A DNA stretch of 64,000 bases, from positions 1 through 64,000 of the forward strand of contig JBDWGM010000125.1 in assembly GCA_039975755.1 (NCBI GenBank). Reading direction: 5' to 3'. Of the stretch, positions 41,276 through 50,452 are shown piece by piece (within the stretch, counting starts at the first letter, position 1; every line of letters begins with the position of its first letter). The stretch comes from JABSSA01 sp039975755 (GTDB taxonomy: Bacteria > Pseudomonadota > Alphaproteobacteria > Rhodobacterales > Rhodobacteraceae). Position numbers and translations under genes: made by a program. A model generated the notes under the pieces. That model made no database searches. It was given only the letters and a program-made list of their open reading frames with translations, and had not been told where the DNA came from.

Positions 41276-42634
41276 ATCCTTGAGTATATGCTTGACCGTA
41301 AAGCCCCAGAACCGCCCCATCAACAACACCCCTGCGACAGCCAGACCAACCACAAGGCCCATCCAAACACCAGCGCCGCCAAATCCCAAAACGTAGCCGA
41401 AATAATAAGATACGGGCATTCCGATCGCCCAATAGCTGATCCCGGCCAAAACCATAGGAACCGCTGTATCCTGTACACCGCGTAACAACCCCAACGCGAT
41501 AACCTGCGCACCATCAACAAGTTGGAACACTGCCGCCAGGGCCAACAGAATTACCCCAATTTCAAGGATTTCCATACGTGCAGGCTCATCAGAGCTTAAG
41601 AACAAATCGATCAACAGTTCTGGCCACACAACAAACACCACAATCGTTGCCATCGACATCGCAAGGCTAAGCCCAATGGCCGTGCGCGCACCTCTTTTCA
41701 AATGATCAAGATCTTTGCGTCCAACCGCATTGCCCGCCCGAATGGTGGCCACATTTGCAAAACCCAGATGTACCATGAACGTAATAGATGCCAATTGCAG
41801 CGCGATGCCATGCGCGGCCAATGGCACGGTGCCAAGCCACCCCATCATAATTGCCGAGGCCGAGAAAAGCCCCACTTCGCTAAGCGTTGTCAGACCAATT
41901 GGCCATCCTAACTGGAAGACTTTGCGGAACATGTCCCAATCAGGTTTCCACATTCTTTGGAACAGGCTGTGTTCAGGCAAAGCCCACATAGCATAGATCA
42001 CAACCCCGGCCAGCATCACGCATTGCGTCAGCACTGATGCCCACGCTGCCCCGCGCAAGCCAAGTTCCGGCGCGCCCCAATTGCCAAAAATCAATGCGTA
42101 ATTTAGCAATCCATTGGCGATTGCGGCCAACAGGGTAATCCAGAACACGATTTGGGTGCGATCCAGTGCCGCCAGGTATGATTTGAGTGTCATAACCATC
42201 AAAGCTGGGAAAATGCCCCACCCGGCCAGCTTCAAATATTCGGCGGCTAAAGCGGATTCAGTTTCGCCCTGTTGCAAAAGCTGCAAAATCGGCAAGGACC
42301 AATAGAGCAAAGGAAACGCCAACAAGGCGAACAGAAACGAAAGCCACAACCCCATACGGGTTGAACGCCGAATGTTCACTTCGTCTTCTTCAGCGTGATA
42401 TTTGGCCACCATCGGCATGACAGCCCACGCAAAGCCTGATCCCATCAGAAAAAGAACAAAGAAATAGTGCCCGGCCAAAGTGATCGACGCCAATTCGGTG
42501 ACCCCGTACCATCCCACCATGATCGTATCAGTGGCACCAATAGCCACTTGCCCAAGGTGTCCGCCGATCAAGGGCAGACCCAGTTTCAAAATCGCGCGCA
42601 TATGGGCGGGGTATGTCATCAGCATTGCACTCAT
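41270..42634 (-). CDS. MATE family multidrug efflux transporter (NorM-like)
   Basis: A 454-residue inner-membrane exporter with about 12 predicted helices arranged as two six-helix halves: LGQVAIGATDTIMVGWYGV near residue 24 and LTTLSEVGLFSASAIMMGWLG near 240 are the equivalent start regions of each half. MATE pumps expel cationic drugs, dyes or metabolites using sodium or proton gradients. The ATG at 42634 is the annotated start; an inner ATG at 42622 is possible. It is divergent from a hydrolase gene and ends in the palindromic element. Confidence 0.93.
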   Translation of the reverse strand: MSAMLMTYPAHMRAILKLGLPLIGGHLGQVAIGATDTIMVGWYGVTELASITLAGHYFFVLFLMGSGFAWAVMPMVAKYHAEEDEVNIRRSTRMGLWLSFLFALLAFPLLYWSLPILQLLQQGETESALAAEYLKLAGWGIFPALMVMTLKSYLAALDRTQIVFWITLLAAIANGLLNYALIFGNWGAPELGLRGAAWASVLTQCVMLAGVVIYAMWALPEHSLFQRMWKPDWDMFRKVFQLGWPIGLTTLSEVGLFSASAIMMGWLGTVPLAAHGIALQLASITFMVHLGFANVATIRAGNAVGRKDLDHLKRGARTAIGLSLAMSMATIVVFVVWPELLIDLFLSSDEPARMEILEIGVILLALAAVFQLVDGAQVIALGLLRGVQDTAVPMVLAGISYWAIGMPVSYYFGYVLGFGGAGVWMGLVVGLAVAGVLLMGRFWGFTVKHILKDG

Positions 42635-42818
42635 TGTTCGCGCAATACGCGATTGTATCGTCTGGCGAAAGACTACTTAGATGATCCGATGTTTTCTTCC
42701 GAATGAAAGAGACTTCTCTTGCCAATACGTCTATTGTGCTGCCATCTACGACTAGGAGTTTGGCGGAATGCGACATTGTTCGAATCCGCTTTTGAAAATT
42801 CAATGGTGGGAGAGAAGA

Positions 42819-44117
42819 ATGGCTTGCTTCTTTAGGGCGTTCAGCGGCCTCTGCACATGTCTTGTTGCAGGGACTATGGCTGCGGCGGCTGAGAATCGGA
42901 TTGATCAAATCAGGCCAGATGCGCCTGAGCTTGCCGCGTATGGCGATCATCTGGTTGGCATCCAAACTTTGACATTCACCCATACCGACCAAATTGACAT
43001 TCTCAATGTCACCGAAGACGATCAACCGATTTATGATCGTTCTTTAACGGTCGAAGTTTGGTACCCCGCAATTGACGGCACGTCCCCTGGGGGAACATAC
43101 ACAACTCTTCTGCGCGATGGTCAAACCGAAGTCACCTTGGCCGGTCAAGCCGTACGCGACGCGACGCCAACCAGTGACGCCCAGTTTCCATTGATTTTGA
43201 TCAGTCACGGATATCCGGGCAACCGGATGCTGTTGAGCCATTTGGCCGAAAATTTGGCCAGCAAAGGTTACGTCGTCGCATCTATCGATCACACTGACAG
43301 TTTGTACAGCGACCGCGCTGCATTTGGATCGACACTGTACAACCGCCCAATCGATCAGGCCTTTGTTTTGCAAAGCATGTCGGAATTGAACAGCCCAATC
43401 GGCGCAATCACAAACGCAGATGTCACAGGCATCATCGGTTACTCCATGGGTGGCTACGGGTCTGTCATCTTTGGTGGCGCCGGCGTCACGCAAGAATCGA
43501 CGGAATTTGCCTGGGGAACACCGGCCGGTTTGCTGGAACGTCATTTGGCCGGGTCCGAAACCCATGAGGCTCTGATTGATCCCCGCGTCAAAGCGATCGT
43601 TTCCATCGGACCATGGGGCAAAAATGTCGGATTTTGGGATCCAGAAGGCATGGCGGGACTGCGCAAACCAACTTTGTTCATGGCAGGCAGCGTCGATGAC
43701 GTATCTGTTTACGAAGCGATCCGCAGCATGTTCACGGAATCTGTCCGCATTGATCGTCACTTGCTGACTTTCGAAAATGCCAACCACAATGCAGCAGCAC
43801 CGATGCCTGCCCCCCATGAAAGCTGGGAACCCGTAGAAACGCTCGATTTTGCACCGTTCGAACATTACGCCGACGCGGTTTGGGATACGAACCGCATGAA
43901 CAATATCGCCCAGCATTTTTCGACGGCATTTTTTGATCTTCACTTAAAAAACCAAAACTCTATGGCGGACTATTTGGATTTGGTTCCGGATTCAGCTGAT
44001 GGTGTGGTTTCATTGGATGACAGCGGGAAGCCAACCGAAGAGCACAGTTATTGGAAAGGGTTTGCGCCCCGCACCGCTATGGGTTTGGTGTTTGAAACCC
44101 GTCGCGCCGGGGAATGA
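42819..44117 (+). CDS. Secreted alpha/beta hydrolase (dienelactone-hydrolase/PAF-acetylhydrolase-like)
   Basis: A 432-residue exported hydrolase. A signal peptide (MACFFRAFSGLCTCLVAGTMAAAA, about residues 1-24) precedes the fold with LILISHGYPGNRM at about 125-137, nucleophile Ser in GIIGYSMGGYGSV near 208, acid in FMAGSVDDVS near 292, and His in ENANHN near 322. The ATG at 42819 has GGGAGAGAAG directly upstream, so it is preferred to 42768. The stop overlaps the next gene as ATGA. The substrate is not known; ester or lactone hydrolysis in the periplasm is likely. Confidence 0.85.
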   Translation: MACFFRAFSGLCTCLVAGTMAAAAENRIDQIRPDAPELAAYGDHLVGIQTLTFTHTDQIDILNVTEDDQPIYDRSLTVEVWYPAIDGTSPGGTYTTLLRDGQTEVTLAGQAVRDATPTSDAQFPLILISHGYPGNRMLLSHLAENLASKGYVVASIDHTDSLYSDRAAFGSTLYNRPIDQAFVLQSMSELNSPIGAITNADVTGIIGYSMGGYGSVIFGGAGVTQESTEFAWGTPAGLLERHLAGSETHEALIDPRVKAIVSIGPWGKNVGFWDPEGMAGLRKPTLFMAGSVDDVSVYEAIRSMFTESVRIDRHLLTFENANHNAAAPMPAPHESWEPVETLDFAPFEHYADAVWDTNRMNNIAQHFSTAFFDLHLKNQNSMADYLDLVPDSADGVVSLDDSGKPTEEHSYWKGFAPRTAMGLVFETRRAGE

Positions 44118-44986
44118 CGCCGCAGACTGAATTTGTATCAATCGATGGGCAAAATTTCTTTGTGCGTCGATGGGGCGACCCTTCCAATCCACCTTTGCTG
44201 TGTTTGCACGGCTTTCCGGAATTTGGCGGAGCTTGGTCAGATATAGCACCATACTTGGCGTCGCATTTTTACGTCATCGCACCAGATCAACGTGGGTTCG
44301 GCCAAAGCTGGTCCCCCCAAGACGTTAATGCCTACAAAACATCAAAACTGGTGGCCGACATGGCCCAGTTGATCGACGCGAGGGCCCCCGTCACGATTTT
44401 CGGTCACGATTGGGGGGCCGCAGTTGCCTATGGTCTCGCAATGTTCAGGCCGGATCTTGTGTCGAATTTGATTATCGCCAACGGGGTCCATCCTGTGCCA
44501 TTTCAACGCGCACTGATTGCGGGCGGTGAGCAGACGGCAGCATCACAATATATCCGCTGGTTGCGCACAGAGGGATCGGAAGAGGTGTTGGCGAAAAATG
44601 ACTTTGAACGCCTGTTTTCATTGTTCTCAGCCCACATGGATTTTTCCTGGTTAACCGAAGAACATGCAATCGCTTACAAAACCGAATGGTCGAGACCAGG
44701 ACGATTGCGTGGAATGGTCAATTGGTACCGCGCTTCGCCCTTGATTGTCCCACCCATTGGCAAAACGATGCGAATGCCTGATCTTCCCCTTGACCGATTG
44801 ATGGTGAACTGCCCGCATTTTTTGATTTGGGGCGAACAAGACACAGCTTTGCTGCCGGAAGCGACACACAACCTTGAGGAATTCGCCCCCCTACTTACGC
44901 GAGTAAACGTAACCACTGCAGATCATTGGATATTACATCAACACCCCCAAGACATCGCAAAGCAAGTCATCGACTTTTGCAGATGA
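44114..44986 (+). CDS. Alpha/beta hydrolase, epoxide-hydrolase-like
   Basis: A 290-residue cytoplasmic hydrolase. The LLCLHGFPEFGGAW segment at about residues 24-37 supplies the oxyanion site, and TIFGHDWGAAVAYGL near 100 carries Asp as nucleophile in the HDWG box, the hallmark of epoxide hydrolases and haloalkane dehalogenases. The catalytic acid and His are probably in IWGEQDTALLP and DHWILHQHP. The ATGA overlap couples it to the secreted hydrolase upstream. An epoxide substrate is inferred from the HDWG motif. Confidence 0.88.
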   Translation: MTPQTEFVSIDGQNFFVRRWGDPSNPPLLCLHGFPEFGGAWSDIAPYLASHFYVIAPDQRGFGQSWSPQDVNAYKTSKLVADMAQLIDARAPVTIFGHDWGAAVAYGLAMFRPDLVSNLIIANGVHPVPFQRALIAGGEQTAASQYIRWLRTEGSEEVLAKNDFERLFSLFSAHMDFSWLTEEHAIAYKTEWSRPGRLRGMVNWYRASPLIVPPIGKTMRMPDLPLDRLMVNCPHFLIWGEQDTALLPEATHNLEEFAPLLTRVNVTTADHWILHQHPQDIAKQVIDFCR

Positions 44987-45389
44987 TTCGGGTCCCTCCA
45001 CACATCATCTCCCTTGAGGTTGTAAGTTATTCTCGCGGGGATAGCATTTTTCTATTTCGGACTTTACCAACGAGTAAAAAATTTAGCTGGCAAGATTCCG
45101 CCGCACATATTTGATTTATTGTGGAAAAAGCCCCGAGCGCCAAGTCAGTGAGACAGATTTCCGACATGATCTCGACGCATTTTCGTGACTTTTCCGCCTT
45201 TCGGACGTAAAACCTAAGCATAAACCGAATGCCGCATCTCAGGTGTGAGTGGTGCACAAGGACAAACGATTAGAGCTAGCTATTTAAGCAGCCGCTGCAA
45301 TCTTCGCTTAATAGAAGCGTTTACGATTGCAGCGGCGTCTTACCTTTTAAGGGGCCGAAATCCGGCCTTACGACGTGCCGCCAATACGT
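44987..45389. other. Non-coding gap with a large hairpin
   Basis: About 400 bases without a gene, between two convergent transcripts. It contains a perfect 12-bp inverted repeat, GCCGCTGCAATC (45291-45302) and GATTGCAGCGGC (45325-45336), enclosing a nested CGCTT / AAGCG stem, and a smaller GGCCG / CGGCC hairpin around 45351-45366. No tRNA or open frame with recognisable features was seen. Confidence 0.6.
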
Positions 45390-46622
45390 CTATTTTCTCT
45401 GGGCAGGTGCGCCCCCTTCAAAAGCGTTTCCATCCACATAGTCACATGGATCTTCCTGCATCTCGAGATGTAGCTGCGATCCCGAATAGGGATGTTGGCG
45501 GGCCAATTCTTCGTCGACTTCAATTCCAAGGCCTGGAGCGTCAGACAATCGAACGAACCCGCTTTCTGCCCGGATGGAGCCTTTGATCAATTGATCATGA
45601 AACGGCGTCTCAATTGTTTCGCAAATCAAGAGGTTCGGAATAGATGTTGCCAGATGTAAATTCGCGGCCCATTCAATCGGTCCCGCGTAAAGATGTGGCG
45701 CCATCTGTGCGTTGTACACCTCTGCCATGGCAGCAACCTTTTTCGTCTCCCAAATACCTCCCGCGCGTCCCAGCGCCGGTTGCAAGATTGTTGCAGCCCC
45801 CTCACGCAGTACCGGGGCAAATTCCGCCTTGGTTGTTAGACGTTCGCCCGTGGCGATGGGTATGCGCACAGATCGCGCCACTTGCGCCATCTGCGCCACG
45901 TTATCCGGGGGAATGGGTTCTTCGAACCACAGTGGGCTATAGGGTTCCAGCGCTTGTCCCATGCGGATTGCACCGGCAGTCGTGAATTGCCCATGGGTGC
46001 CAAACAACAAGTCAGCGCGGTCGCCCACAGCATCACGAATAGCTTTACAGAACGCGACAGATGTCGAAATGTCCCGCATCCCCGGCATATGCCCGCCACG
46101 CAACGTATACGGCCCAGCAGGGTCAAATTTAACAGCTGTATATCCGCGAGACACGCAATCTTGGGCCGCTTCAGCCGCCATTTCCGGGCTGGTCCAAAAG
46201 TCATCCAAACTGTGATGTGCCAATGGGTACAAATAGGTGTAAAGGCGGATGCGATCATTCATACGCCCCCCCAACAAGGCAAAGACAGGTCTTTCGCGGG
46301 CTTTGCCGAGAATATCCCAGCATGCAATTTCCAGTCCGGAAAAGGCCCCGATGACGGTCAAATCAGGGCGCTGGGTAAATCCACTGGAATAGGCGCGGCG
46401 AAACATCATTTCGATATTTTCTGGGTTCTCGCCTTTCATGTGCCGGTCAAACACATCTTTGATGACATGCGTCATCGCTACAGGGCCAATGGACGACGCA
46501 TAGCATTCGCCCCACCCGATTAGCCCTGTGTCAGTCGTCACCTTGACCAAAATCCAATAACGCCCGCCCCAACCGGGTGCAGGGGGTGCCGTGACGATGA
46601 CATCCAGATCAGCAAGCTTCAT
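45390..46622 (-). CDS. Mandelate racemase/muconate lactonizing (enolase superfamily) dehydratase
   Basis: A 410-residue enolase-superfamily enzyme. The N-terminal capping domain and the barrel are both present: KFDPAGPYTLRGGHMPG at about residues 165-180, LLFGTHGQFT near 210, FEEPIPPDN near 240 (metal Glu), GERLTTKAEF near 265 and MAPHLYAGPI near 310. The layout resembles galactonate/sugar-acid dehydratases of the DgoD-like group. Adjacent zinc alcohol dehydrogenase and an MFS transporter further upstream suggest a catabolic locus, but the substrate cannot be fixed. Confidence 0.88.
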   Translation of the reverse strand: MKLADLDVIVTAPPAPGWGGRYWILVKVTTDTGLIGWGECYASSIGPVAMTHVIKDVFDRHMKGENPENIEMMFRRAYSSGFTQRPDLTVIGAFSGLEIACWDILGKARERPVFALLGGRMNDRIRLYTYLYPLAHHSLDDFWTSPEMAAEAAQDCVSRGYTAVKFDPAGPYTLRGGHMPGMRDISTSVAFCKAIRDAVGDRADLLFGTHGQFTTAGAIRMGQALEPYSPLWFEEPIPPDNVAQMAQVARSVRIPIATGERLTTKAEFAPVLREGAATILQPALGRAGGIWETKKVAAMAEVYNAQMAPHLYAGPIEWAANLHLATSIPNLLICETIETPFHDQLIKGSIRAESGFVRLSDAPGLGIEVDEELARQHPYSGSQLHLEMQEDPCDYVDGNAFEGGAPAQRK

Positions 46623-46669
46623 GTCCCTATCCCCTTAAGTTTAAGTCCGGCGCACGACTGCCTATTTGC

Positions 46670-47755
46670 TCAAAAAACGATAACATTCCGACGCGCTTTT
46701 CCGGATTTCGTATCAGCAATTGCTTCGTTTATTTGATCAAGCGACCAACGTCCGGTGATCAGTTCATCCAGTTGCAATCGCCCTTGTTGGTACAAATCAA
46801 CCATCCAAGGAATATCGCGTTGAATGACGGTGTCGCCCATTTTTGAACCGATCATGCTTTGCCCCATAAAGGATTGGACGACAGGTTCATAAGACGCCAT
46901 AGCCCCGGAATGAGGCATCCCGACCATGATGACTTTTCCACCACCAGAGAGATATCGCGGGGCATCATCATAAGCCGGAATCGCGCCAACAGTCACAAAC
47001 ACCGCATCCGCGCCTTTACCGCCAAGGGCTTTGAATGCAGCGCGCCACGGTGACTTTTGCGTGGCCAACACACCATGCGTTGCGCCAAAGGCTTTAGCGT
47101 CTTCCAGTTTTTCTTCGGTCATGTCGACCGCAACAATCCGGCGCGCGCCCGCAATCCGTGCGCCCTGTATTGCGTTCAAGCCAACACCGCCTGCCCCGAT
47201 GACAACGGCATCTTGCCCCGCGCGAAAGTCAGCCGCGTTCACCACGGCCCCAACACCAGTGATCACGCCACAGGCAATCAGGGAGGCCGCTTGCATGTTT
47301 ATGTCACCGGGAACTTTGACGACTTGACGCTGATCCACGACGACTTTTTCAGCAAACGCCCCGCACGCCATAGCTTGATGTAAGGTGCCCCCATCCTTGG
47401 TTGTGATTGGCCCCAAATCGCCATCATATGGGGTTTCACAAATGGTCGGTTTCCCGCCCGCACAGGACGGACAGGTGCCGCAACTGCGGATCAAAGTCAC
47501 GATCACACTGTCCCCTTCGGACAGGATTGCGACGCCGGGACCAACGGCTGTCACACGGCCAGCGGCCTCGTGCCCATAAACCGCCGGCAATGATCCCCCC
47601 CATGCACCATCAGCAAAGGATATGTCCGAATGGCACACAGCGACTGCGTCCAACGTAACTTCGATCTCGCCCATGATAGGCGCTCGCAATTGGATATCCT
47701 CGATGACCAGAGGCATCCCAAATTCGTGGCAAACTGCTGCTTTTACAGTTGGCAT
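46670..47755 (-). CDS. Zinc-dependent alcohol dehydrogenase (MDR family)
   Basis: A 361-residue medium-chain dehydrogenase. Catalytic zinc ligands are in VAVCHSD near residue 37 and YGHEAAGRV near 60; the structural zinc lobe is CGTCPSCAGGKPTIC at about 89-103. The nucleotide-binding GAGGVGLNAIQGA lies near 185. This full zinc-site set is typical of class III-like ADHs. The ATG at 47755 is preceded by GGAGA and starts the fold (MPTVKAAVCHEFG); the longer frame to 48031 lacks support. Its alcohol or aldehyde substrate is unknown. Confidence 0.92.
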   Translation of the reverse strand: MPTVKAAVCHEFGMPLVIEDIQLRAPIMGEIEVTLDAVAVCHSDISFADGAWGGSLPAVYGHEAAGRVTAVGPGVAILSEGDSVIVTLIRSCGTCPSCAGGKPTICETPYDGDLGPITTKDGGTLHQAMACGAFAEKVVVDQRQVVKVPGDINMQAASLIACGVITGVGAVVNAADFRAGQDAVVIGAGGVGLNAIQGARIAGARRIVAVDMTEEKLEDAKAFGATHGVLATQKSPWRAAFKALGGKGADAVFVTVGAIPAYDDAPRYLSGGGKVIMVGMPHSGAMASYEPVVQSFMGQSMIGSKMGDTVIQRDIPWMVDLYQQGRLQLDELITGRWSLDQINEAIADTKSGKARRNVIVF

Positions 47756-47852
47756 TGTACCATCTCCGATCTTTCGGTGTTCGTATCCTTGAAAAGATCG
47801 TGGGGGTATATTTGTTGCGCTGCAAGTCTGAAACCGACCCCAAGGGAATGGG

Positions 47853-49124
47853 TCAGGTCGCGTTGGATCGATGCACGCGAATAAATAACAGCAATCCAAC
47901 CCCCACCAGAAACGCAGACAAGATGTAAGGCGCGCCGGGAAAATAGGGCAGCGCAACGTTGATTGTTGCAGCTGAAGATGCTTCTTTTTGCGCGAACATA
48001 GCAAAGATGAATGGGTAAACGGCATACCCAAAAATGGCCGCGAGCGAACTGACCGACGTCAGAGCGCCTTGTAACTCACCTTGTTGATCATCGCGTACTG
48101 CCTGCGACATCAATCCCGTCAATGCAGGTGAGATCACTGCGGCAATGGCCGCCACAGGTGTCAGGATCAATGCAACCGTTCCAGATGTGACAGTGGCCAA
48201 AACCAGAAACACGACCAGGTCAAACGCATGGCCGTAAATCACCGTTCCACGATCTCCGAGCCATTTTAGGACGTAACGAATTAATCCGCCCTGCACGACG
48301 GCCATCATGATACCGAACAACGCGAGGCTTAACCCAATTGTCGATGGCGACCATCCCAAACGCTCTTGCCCCCAAAAGCTCCAGATCGCGGGATAAACCA
48401 TGAAAGCGAGTTGATAGATGAAATAGACCGCAATCAGGCCACCAACTGTCGGCATGGCGCGAAAGACCCGCAAACTGCCCAAGGGGTTCGCGCGGGACAA
48501 TGAAAAGGGGCGGCGCAAACGATCAGTCACCGTTTCTTGCAACACGAACCATCCCAGCAACGCATTTAACGCAGCCAGAACAGCCGCTGCATAAAACGGT
48601 GCGCGGGTGCCCAATTCACCAAGCAAACCACCAACCAGCGGCCCAAGTACAAACCCCATGCCAAATGCCGCACCAATCAGGCCAAAGTTCCTGGCTTTGT
48701 CTTCTGGGGCTGAAATATCCGCCATATAGGCGCTGGCCGTTGATTGGGTCGCAGCGGTTATGCCCCCGACAACGCGCCCAAACAACAGCAACCAGATTGA
48801 TCCCGCAACGGCCATGACCAGATAATCAATCGCCATAATGGCCGTCGAAATAAGCAAAACAGGCCGCCGTCCATATCGGTCGGACAATCCACCAAGGACC
48901 GGAGCAAAAAGAAACTGCATAACGGCAAACGTTGTCGACAAAACGCCACCCCAAAGGGCTGCATTGGCGATCCCTGCCCCTTGGACCTCTTGCAGTAAGT
49001 CCGGCATCACCGGGATGATCAAACCGATCCCCATCGCGTCGATCATCACTGTCACAAGTATAAAGATCAGAGAAAGTCGGTTGGTCGCACTGGCCGCTTT
49101 CCCCTGAGATACCTCTTTGGTCAT
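47853..49124 (-). CDS. MFS transporter, TetA/TCR type
   Basis: A 423-residue inner-membrane transporter with 12 predicted helices. The motif A loop GGLSDRYGRRPVLL follows helix 2, at about residues 79-92, and GLIIPVMPDLLQEV near residue 35 matches the tetracycline-efflux clade of drug:H+ antiporters. Such transporters in pca loci may export or import aromatic acids. Its start overlaps the pcaB stop as ATGA, so it is co-translated with pcaB and pcaD. The name does not imply proven tetracycline resistance. Confidence 0.9.
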   Translation of the reverse strand: MTKEVSQGKAASATNRLSLIFILVTVMIDAMGIGLIIPVMPDLLQEVQGAGIANAALWGGVLSTTFAVMQFLFAPVLGGLSDRYGRRPVLLISTAIMAIDYLVMAVAGSIWLLLFGRVVGGITAATQSTASAYMADISAPEDKARNFGLIGAAFGMGFVLGPLVGGLLGELGTRAPFYAAAVLAALNALLGWFVLQETVTDRLRRPFSLSRANPLGSLRVFRAMPTVGGLIAVYFIYQLAFMVYPAIWSFWGQERLGWSPSTIGLSLALFGIMMAVVQGGLIRYVLKWLGDRGTVIYGHAFDLVVFLVLATVTSGTVALILTPVAAIAAVISPALTGLMSQAVRDDQQGELQGALTSVSSLAAIFGYAVYPFIFAMFAQKEASSAATINVALPYFPGAPYILSAFLVGVGLLLFIRVHRSNAT

Positions 49125-50449
49125 GACATCCGGTGAACCCGTTGGACAAAATTCCGCGCATCTTGCGGCGCCGTCCCCACATGGTTCACCGGGTCAAAGA
49201 CATCATCGGACAGGGCCGGAAATTCCGACTGAGCCACCGATTTCAATGTTCCGCCTTGATCAGAAACCTTTGCGATGATCGCTTTGGTCGCAGCCTGCGC
49301 ATCCGGCCGCGACATATGTTCTGCCAATGCAAAGCTTAACGCTTCGGCCTGTGCCAGCCCCGTCCCACCCGTCAAAGCCGCCAGCATCCGACCCTCGTTC
49401 GGCTCCAAAGTCTCGATTGTTTTCCGAGCCGTTTCCAAGGCAGAGGACACAGACAAAACAATTTGTGGCAAAACAGCCCATTCAATCATCCACGCTGCGC
49501 CATCGCGCTGATGTTCCTGACTGGCCCCTGCATGCAGACTGGACAATCCACCAGACGCGTACCCGTGAAGCGCGATCAAAGCGGCCGGTCCCACGGGATT
49601 TTGTTTCTGTGGCATTGTTGAGGAGGAACCTGCACCACCCAGTTGGATTTCGGCGGCTTCTGTGACAGCCAACGCGGACAGGCTTTTGCCCAGTCCGGCC
49701 AAGATTGCCGACACCCGAACATGCCAGGAAGCAATCCCAAGGATGGGGCTGCGGTCGGTATGCCAACTGCGCATGGGATCAATTAGCCCTAAGGCCTCGG
49801 CCAACGCGGCACGGGTTTCTGCGGCTTTAGGACCCAACGCTGACCCTGTCCCACTTGCACCGCTAAGACTGATCCATAGGCTGGTGTTTCTGAGGTTTTC
49901 CAATGCGTTCAAGGCATCCACAAGCGGATTGCCCCATTGCGCCATGACACCACCCCATGTCGTTGGGGTGGCGTGTTGTCCCCATGTTCGCGCCACCATC
50001 GGCGTCGCGCTGTGACGGTCAGCAATCGCTACCATTTTGGACAGGATCGACTTGATGGTCGTTTCGTTCTGCCCCAGTACCTGACGCAATCGTAACATCA
50101 ATGCGGTGTCTATGATATCTTGCGATGTCGCCCCCCAATGGATGTATTGCGCATGTTCCGGCGCTTGCATCTCACCTCGAAACCCAGCCACCAATCCGGG
50201 GATGACGACACCATTCTGGCGCGTGGCCTCGCGCAGATCTGCCGGATCAAGTTGGATCTCAAGGCTGGCGCGGTGGATGGCCTTTGCCGAAATTTCCGGG
50301 ATCACCCCTAACGCGCCCTGCACTTTGGCCAAGGCCCCTTCCGTCAAAAGCAATGCGCGTATTTCGGCACTGTCGCTGAACAATCGTCCAACCTCGCCTG
50401 TGTCGAACAATCCACCCAGATAAGAAGACCCAAAAATCGACGCAGCCAT
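49121..50449 (-). CDS. pcaB: 3-carboxy-cis,cis-muconate cycloisomerase
   Basis: A 442-residue enzyme of the fumarase/aspartase superfamily. It converts 3-carboxymuconate to carboxymuconolactone in protocatechuate breakdown. The superfamily signature GSSSTMPQKQNPVGPAAL lies near residues 275-292, and HWGATSQDIIDTALM near 105 is the second conserved region. The length is typical for PcaB. It lies between pcaD (four bases upstream) and the MFS gene, with no pcaGH, pcaC or pcaQ in this window, so the ring-opening enzymes must be elsewhere. Confidence 0.93.
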   Translation of the reverse strand: MAASIFGSSYLGGLFDTGEVGRLFSDSAEIRALLLTEGALAKVQGALGVIPEISAKAIHRASLEIQLDPADLREATRQNGVVIPGLVAGFRGEMQAPEHAQYIHWGATSQDIIDTALMLRLRQVLGQNETTIKSILSKMVAIADRHSATPMVARTWGQHATPTTWGGVMAQWGNPLVDALNALENLRNTSLWISLSGASGTGSALGPKAAETRAALAEALGLIDPMRSWHTDRSPILGIASWHVRVSAILAGLGKSLSALAVTEAAEIQLGGAGSSSTMPQKQNPVGPAALIALHGYASGGLSSLHAGASQEHQRDGAAWMIEWAVLPQIVLSVSSALETARKTIETLEPNEGRMLAALTGGTGLAQAEALSFALAEHMSRPDAQAATKAIIAKVSDQGGTLKSVAQSEFPALSDDVFDPVNHVGTAPQDARNFVQRVHRMS

Positions 50450-50452
50450 AAG

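Noticed and set aside
43044..43943. 299-residue open frame opposite the secreted hydrolase
   Set aside because: The hydrolase on the plus strand has a signal peptide and a full catalytic set. The antisense frame has a composition typical of shadows (many Cys, Arg, Phe).
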